Positions 28,046-36,295 of a DNA stretch of 64,000 nucleotides are shown here, piece by piece. Source of the stretch: Pseudomonadota bacterium (lineage in GTDB: Bacteria > Pseudomonadota > Alphaproteobacteria > Sphingomonadales > Sphingomonadaceae); contig JAEXFD010000054.1 in the NCBI GenBank assembly GCA_023400405.1, positions 50,655 through 114,654 on the forward strand. Direction: 5' to 3'. Positions within the stretch are counted from its first letter, which is position 1; each line of letters begins with the position of its first letter. Under the pieces are notes generated by a model, which saw only the letters and a program-made list of their open reading frames with translations, made no database searches and was not told where the DNA came from. Position numbers and translations under genes: made by a program.

Positions 28046-29182
28046 ATGGAGACCGTCGCCCTGATCGTTGCTGCCGGCCGCGGCGTGCGGGCGGGTGGCG
28101 TGGTGCCGAAACAGTTTGCGCGGGTCGCGGGCAGGCCGATGCTGGCGCATAGCCTTGGCGCCTTGACGTCACATCCCGCCATCGACCGGGTGCTGGTGGT
28201 GATCGCGCCGGGCCAGGAAGCGGCGCTGCGCGAGGCGGTGGGCGACGTGCCGTTCGCGATCGGCGGGGAAACGCGGCGGGAGAGCGTGCGCAACGGGCTT
28301 GCGGCGCTGGGCGGCAGCGACCGGGTGCTGATCCATGACGCCGCCCGCCCCTTCCTGTCGCACGCCGTGATCGATCGGCTGCTCGCGGCGCTCGACGATC
28401 ATGCCGGCGCGATCCCGGGGCTGCCGGTGGCGGACACACTGGTCTCCGCGAGCGGGGCGAGCGTGCCGCGCGACGGGCTGGTGCGGGTGCAGACGCCCCA
28501 GGCCTTTCGCACCCCGGCGATCGTCGCGGCGCACGCCGCCTGGCCCGCGGACCGCGAGGCGACCGACGATGCGCAGATGCTGCGTGCGCTGGGAGAGGAA
28601 GTGGCGGTAGTGGAAGGCGACCCGATGCTCGACAAGATCACCCACCCCGCCGACTTCACCGCCGCCGAGGCGCGCCATGCGGCCTCGATGCGGGTGCGCA
28701 CCGCGACCGGCTATGACGTCCACCGGTTCGCCGAGGGTGAGGCGCTTTGGCTCGGCGGCGTGCGGGTGCCGCATTCGCAGGGGCTTTCGGGGCATAGCGA
28801 TGCCGATGTCGCGCTGCATGCGATCACCGATGCGCTGCTCGGCACGATCGGCGCGGGCGATATCGGGATGCACTTCCCGCCGAGCGACCCGCAATGGCGC
28901 GGCGCCGCCTCGGCGCGGTTCCTGGAGCATGCCGCGGGGCTGGTGACGGCCGCAGGCGGGGTGATCGACTTCATCGACCTGACGATCGTCTGCGAGGCAC
29001 CGAAGATCGGGCCGCACCGTCAGGCGATCCGGGCGAGCATCGCGGGGATCCTCGGGCTGCCGGTGACTTGCGTGAGCGTCAAGGCGACGACGACCGAGCG
29101 GCTGGGCTTTACCGGGCGCGGCGAAGGGATGGCGGCGCAGGCGATCGCGACGGTTCGGGTGCCGGGGGATTTGCGCAATTAA
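28046..29182 (+). CDS. ispDF: Bifunctional IspD-IspF (MEP pathway)
   Basis: Fused enzyme of isoprenoid synthesis: CDP-ME synthesis and MEcPP cyclisation. The 378-residue product starts at METVALIVAAGRG. The N-terminal IspD half has the CTP loop AAGRGVRAGGVVPKQ and HDAARPFL. The IspF half starts about residue 217 (VRTATGYDVHRF) with zinc ligands in DVH and GHSDADVALHAITDAL, and ends near KATTTERLGFTGRGEG. The fusion is usual in Alphaproteobacteria. The stop is 4 bases from the convergent cassette gene. Confidence 0.95.
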   Translation: METVALIVAAGRGVRAGGVVPKQFARVAGRPMLAHSLGALTSHPAIDRVLVVIAPGQEAALREAVGDVPFAIGGETRRESVRNGLAALGGSDRVLIHDAARPFLSHAVIDRLLAALDDHAGAIPGLPVADTLVSASGASVPRDGLVRVQTPQAFRTPAIVAAHAAWPADREATDDAQMLRALGEEVAVVEGDPMLDKITHPADFTAAEARHAASMRVRTATGYDVHRFAEGEALWLGGVRVPHSQGLSGHSDADVALHAITDALLGTIGAGDIGMHFPPSDPQWRGAASARFLEHAAGLVTAAGGVIDFIDLTIVCEAPKIGPHRQAIRASIAGILGLPVTCVSVKATTTERLGFTGRGEGMAAQAIATVRVPGDLRN

Positions 29183-29186
29183 CCAG

Positions 29187-29915
29187 CTAGATGCCGTCTA
29201 GCAGGTGTATGAACCGGACAGCCAACAAGAAGTAGCGGCGTGAGGCCTCGTGCGTCACTTCTTCACCGTGCGCCGCAAGGTTTCGAACTTTTCTCAATTC
29301 GGCCAACATTCCCATCAGCTGGGAAGTGAAAAGTTCCTGGCCCTTCATGTGCTTGCCGAGGACGAAGACTGGCTTGTTGATCTCCGCCGCAGACATGCCC
29401 TTGCGCCGGGCTGCCTCCCTCACCGCTTGCTCGACTAGCCGCCAAATGCGCTCGACGACCTCCGCGGGTTCAAGCAGCTCGCTCTCTAAATCAGCGAGTT
29501 CCTCATCCCGCTTCTTGCCTTCGGGGGTGAGGGCCGGGGGCATCTCGTCGAACGCCATCCCGGAATCTGCCGCCTTCTCCGCCTGGTTAGGCGGCGCAAT
29601 TGCTTCCAGCACTTCCATCCGGGCGTCACCGTCATCCAGCGAAAGATCGATGGAGTTGCCAGCGATGCTCGCTTTCCGCAGTCGATCGATCAGTTTTCTG
29701 ATATTTGCACGAAATAGAACGAGGAATGTCAGAACGACAATTGGCCATGCAATCGAACCGATAACTGAAGAGGCAAACTGCAAACCGTCCATGCCGACGT
29801 CGGCTTTCTCGGCTTTCCCGACAACGAGTTGAACGACTTGAGGTATTTGTAGGGCTGGTGTGCCAGATGCGACGGGTTTAGCCGGGACAGATTGAGGCTT
29901 CGCAGACGCGGTCAT
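29187..29915 (-). CDS. Single-span membrane protein with HEPN-like motif, unknown function
   Basis: A 242-residue product. After about 45 residues comes one membrane helix (residues about 48-68, SVIGSIAWPIVVLTFLVLF), then a basic segment and a long cytoplasmic helical part. Near the end LRKVRNLAAHGEE gives an RX4H motif (R211-H216), the pattern of HEPN nucleases and of DUF4145-type proteins. Codon use is less GC-biased than the neighbours. Its GTG/ATG-type start overlaps the upstream partner gene by four bases. A nuclease or defence role is a hypothesis only. Confidence 0.62.
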   Translation of the reverse strand: MTASAKPQSVPAKPVASGTPALQIPQVVQLVVGKAEKADVGMDGLQFASSVIGSIAWPIVVLTFLVLFRANIRKLIDRLRKASIAGNSIDLSLDDGDARMEVLEAIAPPNQAEKAADSGMAFDEMPPALTPEGKKRDEELADLESELLEPAEVVERIWRLVEQAVREAARRKGMSAAEINKPVFVLGKHMKGQELFTSQLMGMLAELRKVRNLAAHGEEVTHEASRRYFLLAVRFIHLLDGI

Positions 29916-30418
29916 ACTGCGTCTTCCGGTTCGTTGTCAGGGAGAGGATCAGGGTCGCGCCAAATTGACTGGCCTCGTCGGGTGAGAAGGCCGAGCCTCT
30001 CGCGGTCGCGCACATATTCCATGCGGTTCATACCGGCGAACATGCCGCCCTCACCGGATATGAATTCGCGCTCCAGCCGGTTTTCCTCGGCCAGTTCTGG
30101 ATCGATGTCCCGCACATAGTCATGGAGGCGGTTTATCGCCGCCTCGATCTGCTCGAGCCGACGCTCCGCGGGATCGCCATATCGCTCAGTCTGTCCACGC
30201 TCATTTCGTTCCCCGAACCACTCCATGAGCATCATATCGATCACAGCAAACGCAATCCAAGCAGGGAAAATGACCCACAAATATCGTAGTATCTGACCAA
30301 TGGGCTTCCAGCCCTCAGGATCCAAAGCACGCCAGACGATGCCGACACCGACTGCTGTGATGAGCATAGCCAGTTGCCGGGAGGTAGCCGGCCGCAGAGT
30401 CCTCCATCCTCGTTTCAC
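29912..30418 (-). CDS. Two-span membrane protein of unknown function, cassette partner
   Basis: A 168-residue product starting at GTG with an AAGGGG ribosome binding site five bases upstream. Two hydrophobic segments (about 16-30 LAMLITAVGVGIV and 44-64 LRYLWVIFPAWIAFAVIDMM) form a hairpin. The cytoplasmic tail is charged and helical (RRLEQIEAAINRLHDYV), with a Tyr/Arg-rich C-terminal part. First gene of a two-gene unit with the HEPN-like protein. Not recognised as a family; base composition suggests recent acquisition. Confidence 0.6.
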   Translation of the reverse strand: MKRGWRTLRPATSRQLAMLITAVGVGIVWRALDPEGWKPIGQILRYLWVIFPAWIAFAVIDMMLMEWFGERNERGQTERYGDPAERRLEQIEAAINRLHDYVRDIDPELAEENRLEREFISGEGGMFAGMNRMEYVRDRERLGLLTRRGQSIWRDPDPLPDNEPEDAV

Positions 30419-30445
30419 ATCTGCCCCTTTTGCGTCATATCGCGG

Positions 30446-30473
30446 ATGCTAATTTTGAATGATCTTTTGCCAA
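30446..30473 (-). promoter_or_regulatory. Candidate sigma-70 promoter of the membrane/HEPN cassette
   Basis: On the minus strand TTGGCA (5 of 6), 16-base spacer, TAGCAT (4 of 6), about 28 bases before the GTG at 30418. Confidence 0.4.
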
Positions 30474-30654
30474 CGTGGAAATGTCTCAGTCTGCGGGCTT
30501 AATACGCACGACCTAGCTTTTAGGGTCGTCGCATAACTGCTGCAACTAGCGCAATTGGTCGTCAGTCGACTTTCCACTTTCAGCGGTCGGGCCCGTGCTC
30601 TGGGCAGTCAAGGCCGAGGCGATCACTGTTGGGGGGCTTAGTCTAGACCGATCC

Positions 30655-30740
30655 CCCACGGGGCTGCCCGCCGCCCCCCTCCACCACCGCCTTCGGCGGC
30701 GGTCCCCCTCCCCCAGGCAAGCTGGGGGAGGAATTGGAGC
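30655..30740. repeat. Dispersed palindrome, family B copy 1
   Basis: CCCCCCTCCACCACCGCC-TTCG-GGCGGCGG inner hairpin with CCCCTCCCCCAGGCAAGCTGGGGGAGG on the right arm. Related to the copy at 31782. Confidence 0.75.
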
Positions 30741-30807
30741 GGTCGGAAAAGCCAATGGCGGTTAACGACTCGCGTCGGCAACAATGTGGTGGCAAAGGCG
30801 CGCGGCT

Positions 30808-31347
30808 ATGGACACGATTCTTCCTGCCGAGCTCGTCGAAGCCGGGCGCAAGGTGCTCGAGGCCAATCGGGCCGCCGGGCGCCGCATCGCGGTGGCCGAG
30901 AGCTGCACCGGCGGCCTGGTCTCCGCGGCGCTGACCGAGATTCCCGGCTCGTCCGACGTCTTCGATGCGGGCTTCGTCACTTATTCGAACGAGGCCAAGC
31001 ACGACGTGCTCAAGGTGGGCAGCGACGTGCTGGAGACGTTCGGATCGGTCTCGATCGCCGTCGCCTGGAGCATGGCACAGGGCGCGCTCGACAACAGCCA
31101 TGCCGATGTGGCGGTGGCGATCACCGGGATCGCAGGCCCCGACGGCGGCAGCGAGAAGAAGCCGGTGGGCACGGTGGTCTTCGCCCAGGCAATCCGCGGC
31201 GCCGATCCGAGCCATGTCGTTGCCGATGCCCGCCAGCTCGAGAACAATGGGCGCGGCGGCGTGCGGCTTCAGGCGGCGTTGTGCGCGCTCGAGCTGCTGA
31301 TGCCGGGCGCGCCCTCGCCCGAGGATGCGGTGGACGAATCCGCATAG
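30808..31347 (+). CDS. pncC: CinA C-terminal-type nicotinamide-nucleotide amidase PncC
   Basis: Deamidates NMN to nicotinate mononucleotide in pyridine nucleotide recycling. The 179-residue single-domain protein starts at MDTILPAEL; an ATG eight codons upstream is less likely. Motifs: catalytic Ser in AVAESCTGGLVSAALT, a VTYSNEAKHDVL segment, and AVAITGIAGPDGGSEKKPVGTV. The N-terminal molybdopterin-like domain of full CinA is absent, as in E. coli PncC. The last 79 bases overlap ratA from the opposite strand. Confidence 0.9.
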   Translation: MDTILPAELVEAGRKVLEANRAAGRRIAVAESCTGGLVSAALTEIPGSSDVFDAGFVTYSNEAKHDVLKVGSDVLETFGSVSIAVAWSMAQGALDNSHADVAVAITGIAGPDGGSEKKPVGTVVFAQAIRGADPSHVVADARQLENNGRGGVRLQAALCALELLMPGAPSPEDAVDESA

Positions 31348-31769
31348 AGGCGCGCGGCGCGCTCTTCGAAGGCATTGATCATCTTGCGCAGCGCGCGGTC
31401 GAACATCTGGCCGGCGAGCATTTCGAACACGCGGTTCTTGAACGCGAAATCGACGCAGAAATCGACGAGGCAGCCGCCCTGCCCGTCCGGCCGGAAGGTC
31501 CAGTCGTTGTTGAGGTGCTTGAGCGGGCCTTCGAGATAATCGACGCGGATACGTGTGGGCCGCTGCTTCTCGACGCGCGAAGTGAAGCTTTCGCGCAGGC
31601 CCTTGAAGCCGACGATCATGTCCGCGACCATCGCCGTCTCGTCGTTCGAGCGGACGCGGATCGCGCTGATCCAGGGCAGGAATTCGGGATAGCGCGCGAC
31701 GTCCGCCACAAGGTCGAACATCTGTTCGGGCGTGTAGGGCAGATGGCGGGTTTCGGTGTGCTTGGGCAT
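31269..31769 (-). CDS. ratA: RatA/COQ10-type START-domain protein
   Basis: A 166-residue SRPBCC/START-domain protein starting at MPKHTETRHLPYTPEQMFDLV. The family includes eukaryotic COQ10 (ubiquinone binding) and E. coli RatA (ribosome association). Conserved ARYPEFLPW, DYLEGPLKHLNNDWTF and DFAFKNRVFEMLAG are visible. The Ser/Gly-rich tail after about residue 145 overlaps pncC by 79 bases tail to tail. It follows lipA on the same strand, a common alphaproteobacterial pairing; a palindrome separates them. Confidence 0.9.
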   Translation of the reverse strand: MPKHTETRHLPYTPEQMFDLVADVARYPEFLPWISAIRVRSNDETAMVADMIVGFKGLRESFTSRVEKQRPTRIRVDYLEGPLKHLNNDWTFRPDGQGGCLVDFCVDFAFKNRVFEMLAGQMFDRALRKMINAFEERAARLYADSSTASSGEGAPGISSSSAHNAA

Positions 31770-31781
31770 TGCTTCTCTTAA

Positions 31782-31928
31782 TTCCTCCCCGAGCTCGCCT
31801 CGGGGAGGGGGACCGCGCCCGCAGGGCGTGGTGGAGGGGCATGGCCGACCGGCGCCGCGTTCGCGACGGCCCCTCCACCATTCGCTGCGCGAATGGTCCC
31901 CCTCCCCCAGACAAGCTGGGGGAGGATT
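31782..31928. repeat. Dispersed palindrome, family B copy 2
   Basis: Arms CCTCCCCGAGCTCGCCTCGGGGAGGGGGACC and GGTCCCCCTCCCCCAGACAAGCTGGGGGAGG around a GGAGGGGC/GCCCCTCC inner stem. Lies between lipA and ratA. Confidence 0.8.
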
Positions 31929-31929
31929 T

Positions 31930-32856
31930 TCACAGGCCAGCCTTTGCCAGCTTGGCCTCACGCGCCGCGCGCATTTCGGCGAAGTCTTCGCCGGCATGGT
32001 AGCTCGAGCGGGTGAGCGGCGAGGAGGCGACCTGGAGGAAGCCCTTGGCCCGGGCGATCGCGCCATAGGCCTGGAAGGCCTGGGGCGTGACGAATTCCTC
32101 GACCTTGGCGTGGCGCGGGGTCGGCTGGAGATACTGGCCCATCGTCAGGAAATCGATATCGGCGCTGCGCATGTCGTCCATCACCTGATGGACTTCGAGC
32201 CGCTGCTCGCCGAGGCCGAGCATGATGCCCGACTTGGTGAAGATCGTCGGATCGAGCTTCTTCACCGTCTCCAGCAGGCGCAGCGAGGCATAATAGCGCG
32301 CGCCGGGGCGGATCGTCGGATAGAGCCGCGGGACGGTTTCGAGATTGTGGTTGTAGACGTCGGGCCGGGCGGCGACGATCGCCTCGACGGCGGCCTCGTG
32401 CTTGTTGCGGAAATCGGGGGTGAGGATCTCGATCGTGGTGGTCGGGCTCGCCTGGCGCACCGCTTCGATCACCTTGACGAACTGCGAGGCGCCGCCATCG
32501 GGCAGGTCGTCGCGATCGACCGAAGTGATGACGATGTGCTCGAGGCCCATCTGCAGCGCGGCCTCGGCGACGTGCTGGGGCTCCTGCGCGTCGATCTTGC
32601 GCGGCATGCCGGTCTTGACGTTGCAGAAGCGGCAGGCGCGGGTGCAGACGTCGCCCAGGATCATCACGGTGGCGTGCTTCTTGGTCCAGCATTCGCCGAT
32701 GTTCGGGCAGGCCGCTTCCTCGCAGACGGTGACGAGGTTCTTCGACCGCATCAGCGCCCGGGTCTTGGCGAAGCCTTCGGAGGTCGGCGCCTTGACGCGG
32801 ATCCAGTCGGGCTTGCGGACACGTTCCGGGCGAGGCAGCGGCGACATCTCGTTCAT
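31930..32856 (-). CDS. lipA: Lipoyl synthase
   Basis: Radical-SAM enzyme inserting two sulfurs into protein-bound octanoate. The 308-residue product starts at MNEMSPLPRPERV; an ATG 12 codons upstream is possible. It has both iron-sulfur motifs: CEEAACPNIGECW (auxiliary cluster) and CTRACRFC (radical SAM). A late RSSYHAGE matches the conserved RSSY serine ligand. Divergent from the carbonic anhydrase gene. Confidence 0.97.
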   Translation of the reverse strand: MNEMSPLPRPERVRKPDWIRVKAPTSEGFAKTRALMRSKNLVTVCEEAACPNIGECWTKKHATVMILGDVCTRACRFCNVKTGMPRKIDAQEPQHVAEAALQMGLEHIVITSVDRDDLPDGGASQFVKVIEAVRQASPTTTIEILTPDFRNKHEAAVEAIVAARPDVYNHNLETVPRLYPTIRPGARYYASLRLLETVKKLDPTIFTKSGIMLGLGEQRLEVHQVMDDMRSADIDFLTMGQYLQPTPRHAKVEEFVTPQAFQAYGAIARAKGFLQVASSPLTRSSYHAGEDFAEMRAAREAKLAKAGL

Positions 32857-32948
32857 GGCGGTGCATCTAAGGCTTGCGTGCAAATGCCGCAACGTCCGTG
32901 AACGGCACGATGGCTTGATGCCGGCGCAACAAGCGCTAGAGGGGCGCC

Positions 32949-33578
32949 ATGACCGATTTCTCCGATCTGCTCGACGGCTATCAGCGCTTCCGCACCAGCG
33001 AGTATCGGCGGCACCGCGAACGCTGGGAGGAACTGCGCGAGGGGCAGAACCCGCGGGTGATGGTGATCGCCTGTTCGGACAGCCGAGTCGATCCCGCGCA
33101 GATCTTCGATACCGTGCCGGGCGAGATCTTCGTGGTGCGCAACGTCGCCAACCTCGTGCCGCCCTTCGAGGACGATGCGAGCCGGCACGGCGTCTCCGCG
33201 GCGCTGGAATTCGCGGTGACGCAGCTCGAAGTGCCCGAGATCGTGGTGATGGGGCATGGCGCGTGCGGCGGCGTCGGGGCGGCGCTGTCGCAGCGCTTCA
33301 AGGGCGCGGCCAATGGCGAAGGCGGGTTCATCGCCCACTGGGTCGACATGCTCGACGCGGCGCGCGACCGGATCGTGGCGGCGCACGGGCACGGGCCCGA
33401 GGCGGTGCGCGCGCTCGAACTGGAAACGGTGCGGGTCTCGCTGGTCAACCTGCTGACCTTCCCCTTCGTCGCCGAGCGAGTCGCGGCGGGCAAGCTCACG
33501 CTGCACGGCGCCTATTTCGCGATCGCCGAGGGCGTGCTGCACGTGATGGGCGAGGACGGGGAATTCGCGGCGGCCTGA
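32949..33578 (+). CDS. can: Beta-class carbonic anhydrase
   Basis: Interconverts CO2 and bicarbonate. The 209-residue product has zinc ligands in ACSDSR (CxDxR) and GHGACGG (HxxC), and a FFVVRNVANLVPP-type segment (EIFVVRNVANLVPP). Length and motifs are standard. It starts at ATG 92 bases from the divergent lipA and is followed by a PepSY-type gene 27 bases downstream, probably in the same transcript. Confidence 0.94.
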   Translation: MTDFSDLLDGYQRFRTSEYRRHRERWEELREGQNPRVMVIACSDSRVDPAQIFDTVPGEIFVVRNVANLVPPFEDDASRHGVSAALEFAVTQLEVPEIVVMGHGACGGVGAALSQRFKGAANGEGGFIAHWVDMLDAARDRIVAAHGHGPEAVRALELETVRVSLVNLLTFPFVAERVAAGKLTLHGAYFAIAEGVLHVMGEDGEFAAA

Positions 33579-33605
33579 CGGCCGACCGTCAGCGGGGAGC
33601 GAGTG

Positions 33606-34052
33606 ATGAAGCCCAGGACGATGCAGAAACTGCGCCGCTACCACCTTTACGCGGGCGTCTTCTTCGCGCCGGCGATCCTGTTGTTCGCGCTGAGCGGCGC
33701 GCTGCAGACCTTCCGGCTGCAGGAGGTGCAGGGCTATGGCGGGACGCCGCCGGGCTGGATCGTGTGGATGGCGAGCGTCCACAAGGATTCGCGCCTGCCC
33801 GTGGCGCCGGCGCCGGAGGCCGGGGAACATCGTCATGACGGGCCCGCGGCGGCGCGGCCGGCGATGAAGCCGAAGCCGGCCAAGTCGGTTCGGCTGCCGA
33901 TGCAGATCTTCGTCACGCTGCTCTCGATCGCGCTGATCTTCTCGACGCTGACCGGCGTGGTGATCGCGCTCAACAACCGCGCGATGCGCCGGGTGTCGCT
34001 GGCGATGCTGGTGGCGGGGACGCTGGTGCCGCTGGGATTGCTGATGCTGTGA
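33606..34052 (+). CDS. PepSY-associated membrane protein
   Basis: A 148-residue product with an N-terminal motif typical of PepSY-TM proteins (LRRYHLYAGVFFAPAILLFALSGALQTF). A His/Pro-rich periplasmic segment (residues about 75-100, with EHRHDG) follows, then two C-terminal helices. The histidines may bind metal. Many PepSY-TM proteins link to iron or siderophore uptake, but nothing here confirms this. The GTG one codon earlier is an alternative start. Confidence 0.7.
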   Translation: MKPRTMQKLRRYHLYAGVFFAPAILLFALSGALQTFRLQEVQGYGGTPPGWIVWMASVHKDSRLPVAPAPEAGEHRHDGPAAARPAMKPKPAKSVRLPMQIFVTLLSIALIFSTLTGVVIALNNRAMRRVSLAMLVAGTLVPLGLLML

Positions 34053-34076
34053 AGCGCGGGGTGGGTACGGCCCGCC

Positions 34077-34233
34077 ATTCCTCCGACTTGGGCGAAAGCC
34101 CTCCCCTCGAGGGGGGATGGTTGGGTGGGGGTGACCTCTCCTCTTAGCGCTGTCCCATGAGGAGAGGTCACCCTCACCCTCCCACCGCCTACGGCGGCGG
34201 GCCCCTCCCTCTCCCATCGAGGGAGAGGGGTTA
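34077..34233. repeat. Dispersed palindrome, family B copy 3
   Basis: Two nested hairpins: CCTCCCCTCGAGGGGGG on the left, GACCTCTCCTC...GAGGAGAGGTC in the centre, CCCTCTCCCATCGAGGGAGAGGG on the right. Sits between convergent genes, so it could also end transcription, although U-tracts are lacking. Confidence 0.75.
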
Positions 34234-34238
34234 ATCGC

Positions 34239-35012
34239 CTAAAGCCCCAGCGCCTTTTTCGCGACCTTCTCGACTTCCGGATCGAGCGGCGGGGGCTCCA
34301 TCGGCACCTTGGCCTCCAGCGCGTCGGCGATCGCCGTCAACGCGGCGATGCGGGCGGATTTCTTGTCGTTGCCGTCGATCACGATCCAGGGGGCGTGCTT
34401 GGTATCGGTCTCAGCGAACATCTCGTGCATCGCATCGAGATAGTCGGCGCGGCGGGCGCGGTTGCGATAATCGTCGAGGCCGGTCTTCCAGCGCTTCCAG
34501 GGATGTTCGAGCCGATCCTTGAGGCGCTTGTCCTGGGTCTTCTGCGTCACATGGACGAAGATCTTGACCAGGGTGGTGCCGGTCGCGACCTGCTGCGCTT
34601 CGAAATCGTTGATCTCGTCATAGCCGCGGCGCCATTCGGCCTCGCTGGCATAGCCCTCGACCCGCTCGACCAGCACGCGGCCATACCAGGTGCGGTCGAA
34701 GATCGCGATATTGTGCTGGGCGGGCAACCGGCGCCAGAAGCGCCAGAGGAAATGGTGGGCGAGCTCCTCAGGCGTCGGCGCGGAGATCGGCCAGACTTCG
34801 TAGTAGCGCGGGTCCCATTCGGCCGTGAGGCGCTGGATGATCCCGCCCTTCCCCGCCGCGTCCCAGCCCTCGAACGCGACGATCGCGCGGCGCTTGTGGA
34901 CGATATGGGCGTAGTGGATGTGGCTGAGGCGCTTCTGCAGCTTGGCGAGCGCCTTGTCGTAATCGCCGTGGAAATGCTTGCCGGCTTCGTAATCGGCGAG
35001 GTCGATGGCCAT
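34239..35012 (-). CDS. ppk2: Polyphosphate kinase 2
   Basis: Transfers phosphate between polyphosphate and nucleotides. The 257-residue single-domain protein starts at MAIDLADYEAGKHF. Walker A reads EGWDAAGKGG, Walker B/lid IFDRTWYGRVLVERVEG. Also conserved are WDPRYYEVWP and FVHVTQKTQDKRL. The single-domain class I type usually favours ADP or GDP phosphorylation; the preference cannot be read from sequence alone. It lies 14 bases behind the lactonase gene, probably one transcript. Confidence 0.93.
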   Translation of the reverse strand: MAIDLADYEAGKHFHGDYDKALAKLQKRLSHIHYAHIVHKRRAIVAFEGWDAAGKGGIIQRLTAEWDPRYYEVWPISAPTPEELAHHFLWRFWRRLPAQHNIAIFDRTWYGRVLVERVEGYASEAEWRRGYDEINDFEAQQVATGTTLVKIFVHVTQKTQDKRLKDRLEHPWKRWKTGLDDYRNRARRADYLDAMHEMFAETDTKHAPWIVIDGNDKKSARIAALTAIADALEAKVPMEPPPLDPEVEKVAKKALGL

Positions 35013-35026
35013 GCGCTCCCCTCCCC

Positions 35027-36052
35027 TCAGCGCCAGCCGGAAATGCGCAGGCGAAGGCGCAGGACGCGATCGTTGGCAGTGCAGAACAGCGTGCGGCCAT
35101 CCTCGCCGAACGCGCAATTGGCGACGGGGAAGCCGGTTTCGATGCGGCCGAGCAGCTGCGCATCGGGGGTGAAGATGCCCATGCCGCCGGGAAGGCTCTG
35201 GAAATGGGTGCCGTCGGGCGCGATCTTCATGCCGTCGGGCAGGCCGGGCACGTCCTTGCCGGCGAGCGGCGCGGCGTCATACCAGAGGCGGCCGCCGCCC
35301 CGGGGCAGGCCATCGGGGCCGAGCTCATAGACCATGACGCGGGGCGCGGCGGGATCGGAGACCGAGACGAACAATTGCCGCTCGTCGGGCGAGAGCGCGA
35401 TGCCGTTCGGGAAGCTCAGGGCGGCATCGAGCAGCACGACCCTGCCATCGGCGGTCCAGCGATAGATGCCGGCATGGGCCAGCTCGCGCAGCGGCGACTG
35501 CTCGACGCCGGCCAGGCCGTAAGGCGGATCGGTGAAATAGATCGCGCCCGAGCGGGCGACGTGCACGTCGTTGGGGCTGTTGAAGCGCTTGCCCTGGAAG
35601 CGATCGGTGAGGACGGTGCGCTTGCGCGTGGCGAGGTCGACGCGGACGAGCGCGCGCGAGCCGCTGTCGGCGACGATCAGCCGGCCCTGCGCGTCGATCG
35701 CCATGCCGTTCGAGCCGGGCTCGCGGATCGTCTTGGGATCGGGATCGGGCAGCCCCGAGGGGCGGAGGAACTCGCTGACCCCGCCTTTACGCGACCAGCG
35801 GCGCATGACGTTGGCGGGCGGATCGGAGAAGAGCAGATAGCCGCCGCGACGGACCCAGACCGGCCCCTCCGCCCATTGGATGCCGGTGGCGATCGTCTCG
35901 ATCGGCTGGGCGGGATCGAGCACGCGATCGAGCCCGGGCGCGAAGCGGCGGATGCGGGGCGTGACGGTGTCGGCACGGGCGAGCGCCGGCGCGGCGGCGA
36001 GCGCGACGCCGGCGCCGATCAGGGTACGGCGAGTGAGGGTTGGGCTGGTCAT
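35027..36052 (-). CDS. SMP-30/gluconolactonase-family exported protein
   Basis: A 341-residue six-bladed beta-propeller. A Tat-like signal (TRRTLIGAGVALAAAPALARA) points to export of a folded, metal-bound enzyme. Characteristic segments: WAEGPVWV, LFSDPPANVMRRW, EPGSNGMAID, KRFNSPNDVHVARSG, and LSFPNGIALSPDE. These carry the metal ligands (Glu, Asn, Asp) of the family, which hydrolyses sugar lactones. The exact substrate is unknown. Followed by ppk2. Confidence 0.88.
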   Translation of the reverse strand: MTSPTLTRRTLIGAGVALAAAPALARADTVTPRIRRFAPGLDRVLDPAQPIETIATGIQWAEGPVWVRRGGYLLFSDPPANVMRRWSRKGGVSEFLRPSGLPDPDPKTIREPGSNGMAIDAQGRLIVADSGSRALVRVDLATRKRTVLTDRFQGKRFNSPNDVHVARSGAIYFTDPPYGLAGVEQSPLRELAHAGIYRWTADGRVVLLDAALSFPNGIALSPDERQLFVSVSDPAAPRVMVYELGPDGLPRGGGRLWYDAAPLAGKDVPGLPDGMKIAPDGTHFQSLPGGMGIFTPDAQLLGRIETGFPVANCAFGEDGRTLFCTANDRVLRLRLRISGWR

Positions 36053-36142
36053 GGGCCCGACTTAACGGGCTTGGCGGCGGGGTGGCAACGGGGCGGGGGT
36101 ATTAGGGCGATCGACATTTGGTCGCCACCCGCACCCGGGTTC

Positions 36143-36247
36143 GTCACCCCGGCCCTGTGCCGGGGTCCACCCAGCCCCACCGGCTTTATCAGCCCTTCTT
36201 GACCATCGCTTGCCTCACGGTGGACCCCGGCACAAGGCCGGGGTGAC
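36143..36247. repeat. Dispersed palindrome, family A copy 2
   Basis: Arms CGTCACCCCGGCCCTGTGCC and GGCACAAGGCCGGGGTGACG with GGGGTCCACC/GGTGGACCCC extension. Between aspS (3' end) and the lactonase gene. Confidence 0.85.
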
Positions 36248-36295
36248 GATGGAAGCGAGGGAAGCAGACAACCTCCAGCGATTACGCCCAAATCC

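Larger units (their letters stand above)
30419..30807. other. Mixed intergenic region: cassette promoter, hairpin, family B palindrome
   Basis: The left part (30419-30655) is AT-richer and belongs to the cassette. It holds a candidate promoter and a hairpin at 30508-30529 (ACGACCTA/TAGGGTCGT). The right part is a family B palindrome, then a short leader to pncC. No gene seen. Confidence 0.5.

Noticed and set aside
30508..30529. Hairpin ACGACCTA-GCTTT-TAGGGTCGT as a terminator
   Set aside because: One bulge and no U-tract on either strand; kept only as a description of the region.
34077..34233. Family B palindrome as an intrinsic terminator pair
   Set aside because: Strong stems but no run of T after either arm; the sequence recurs in non-terminal positions, so a mobile repeat is the simpler reading.
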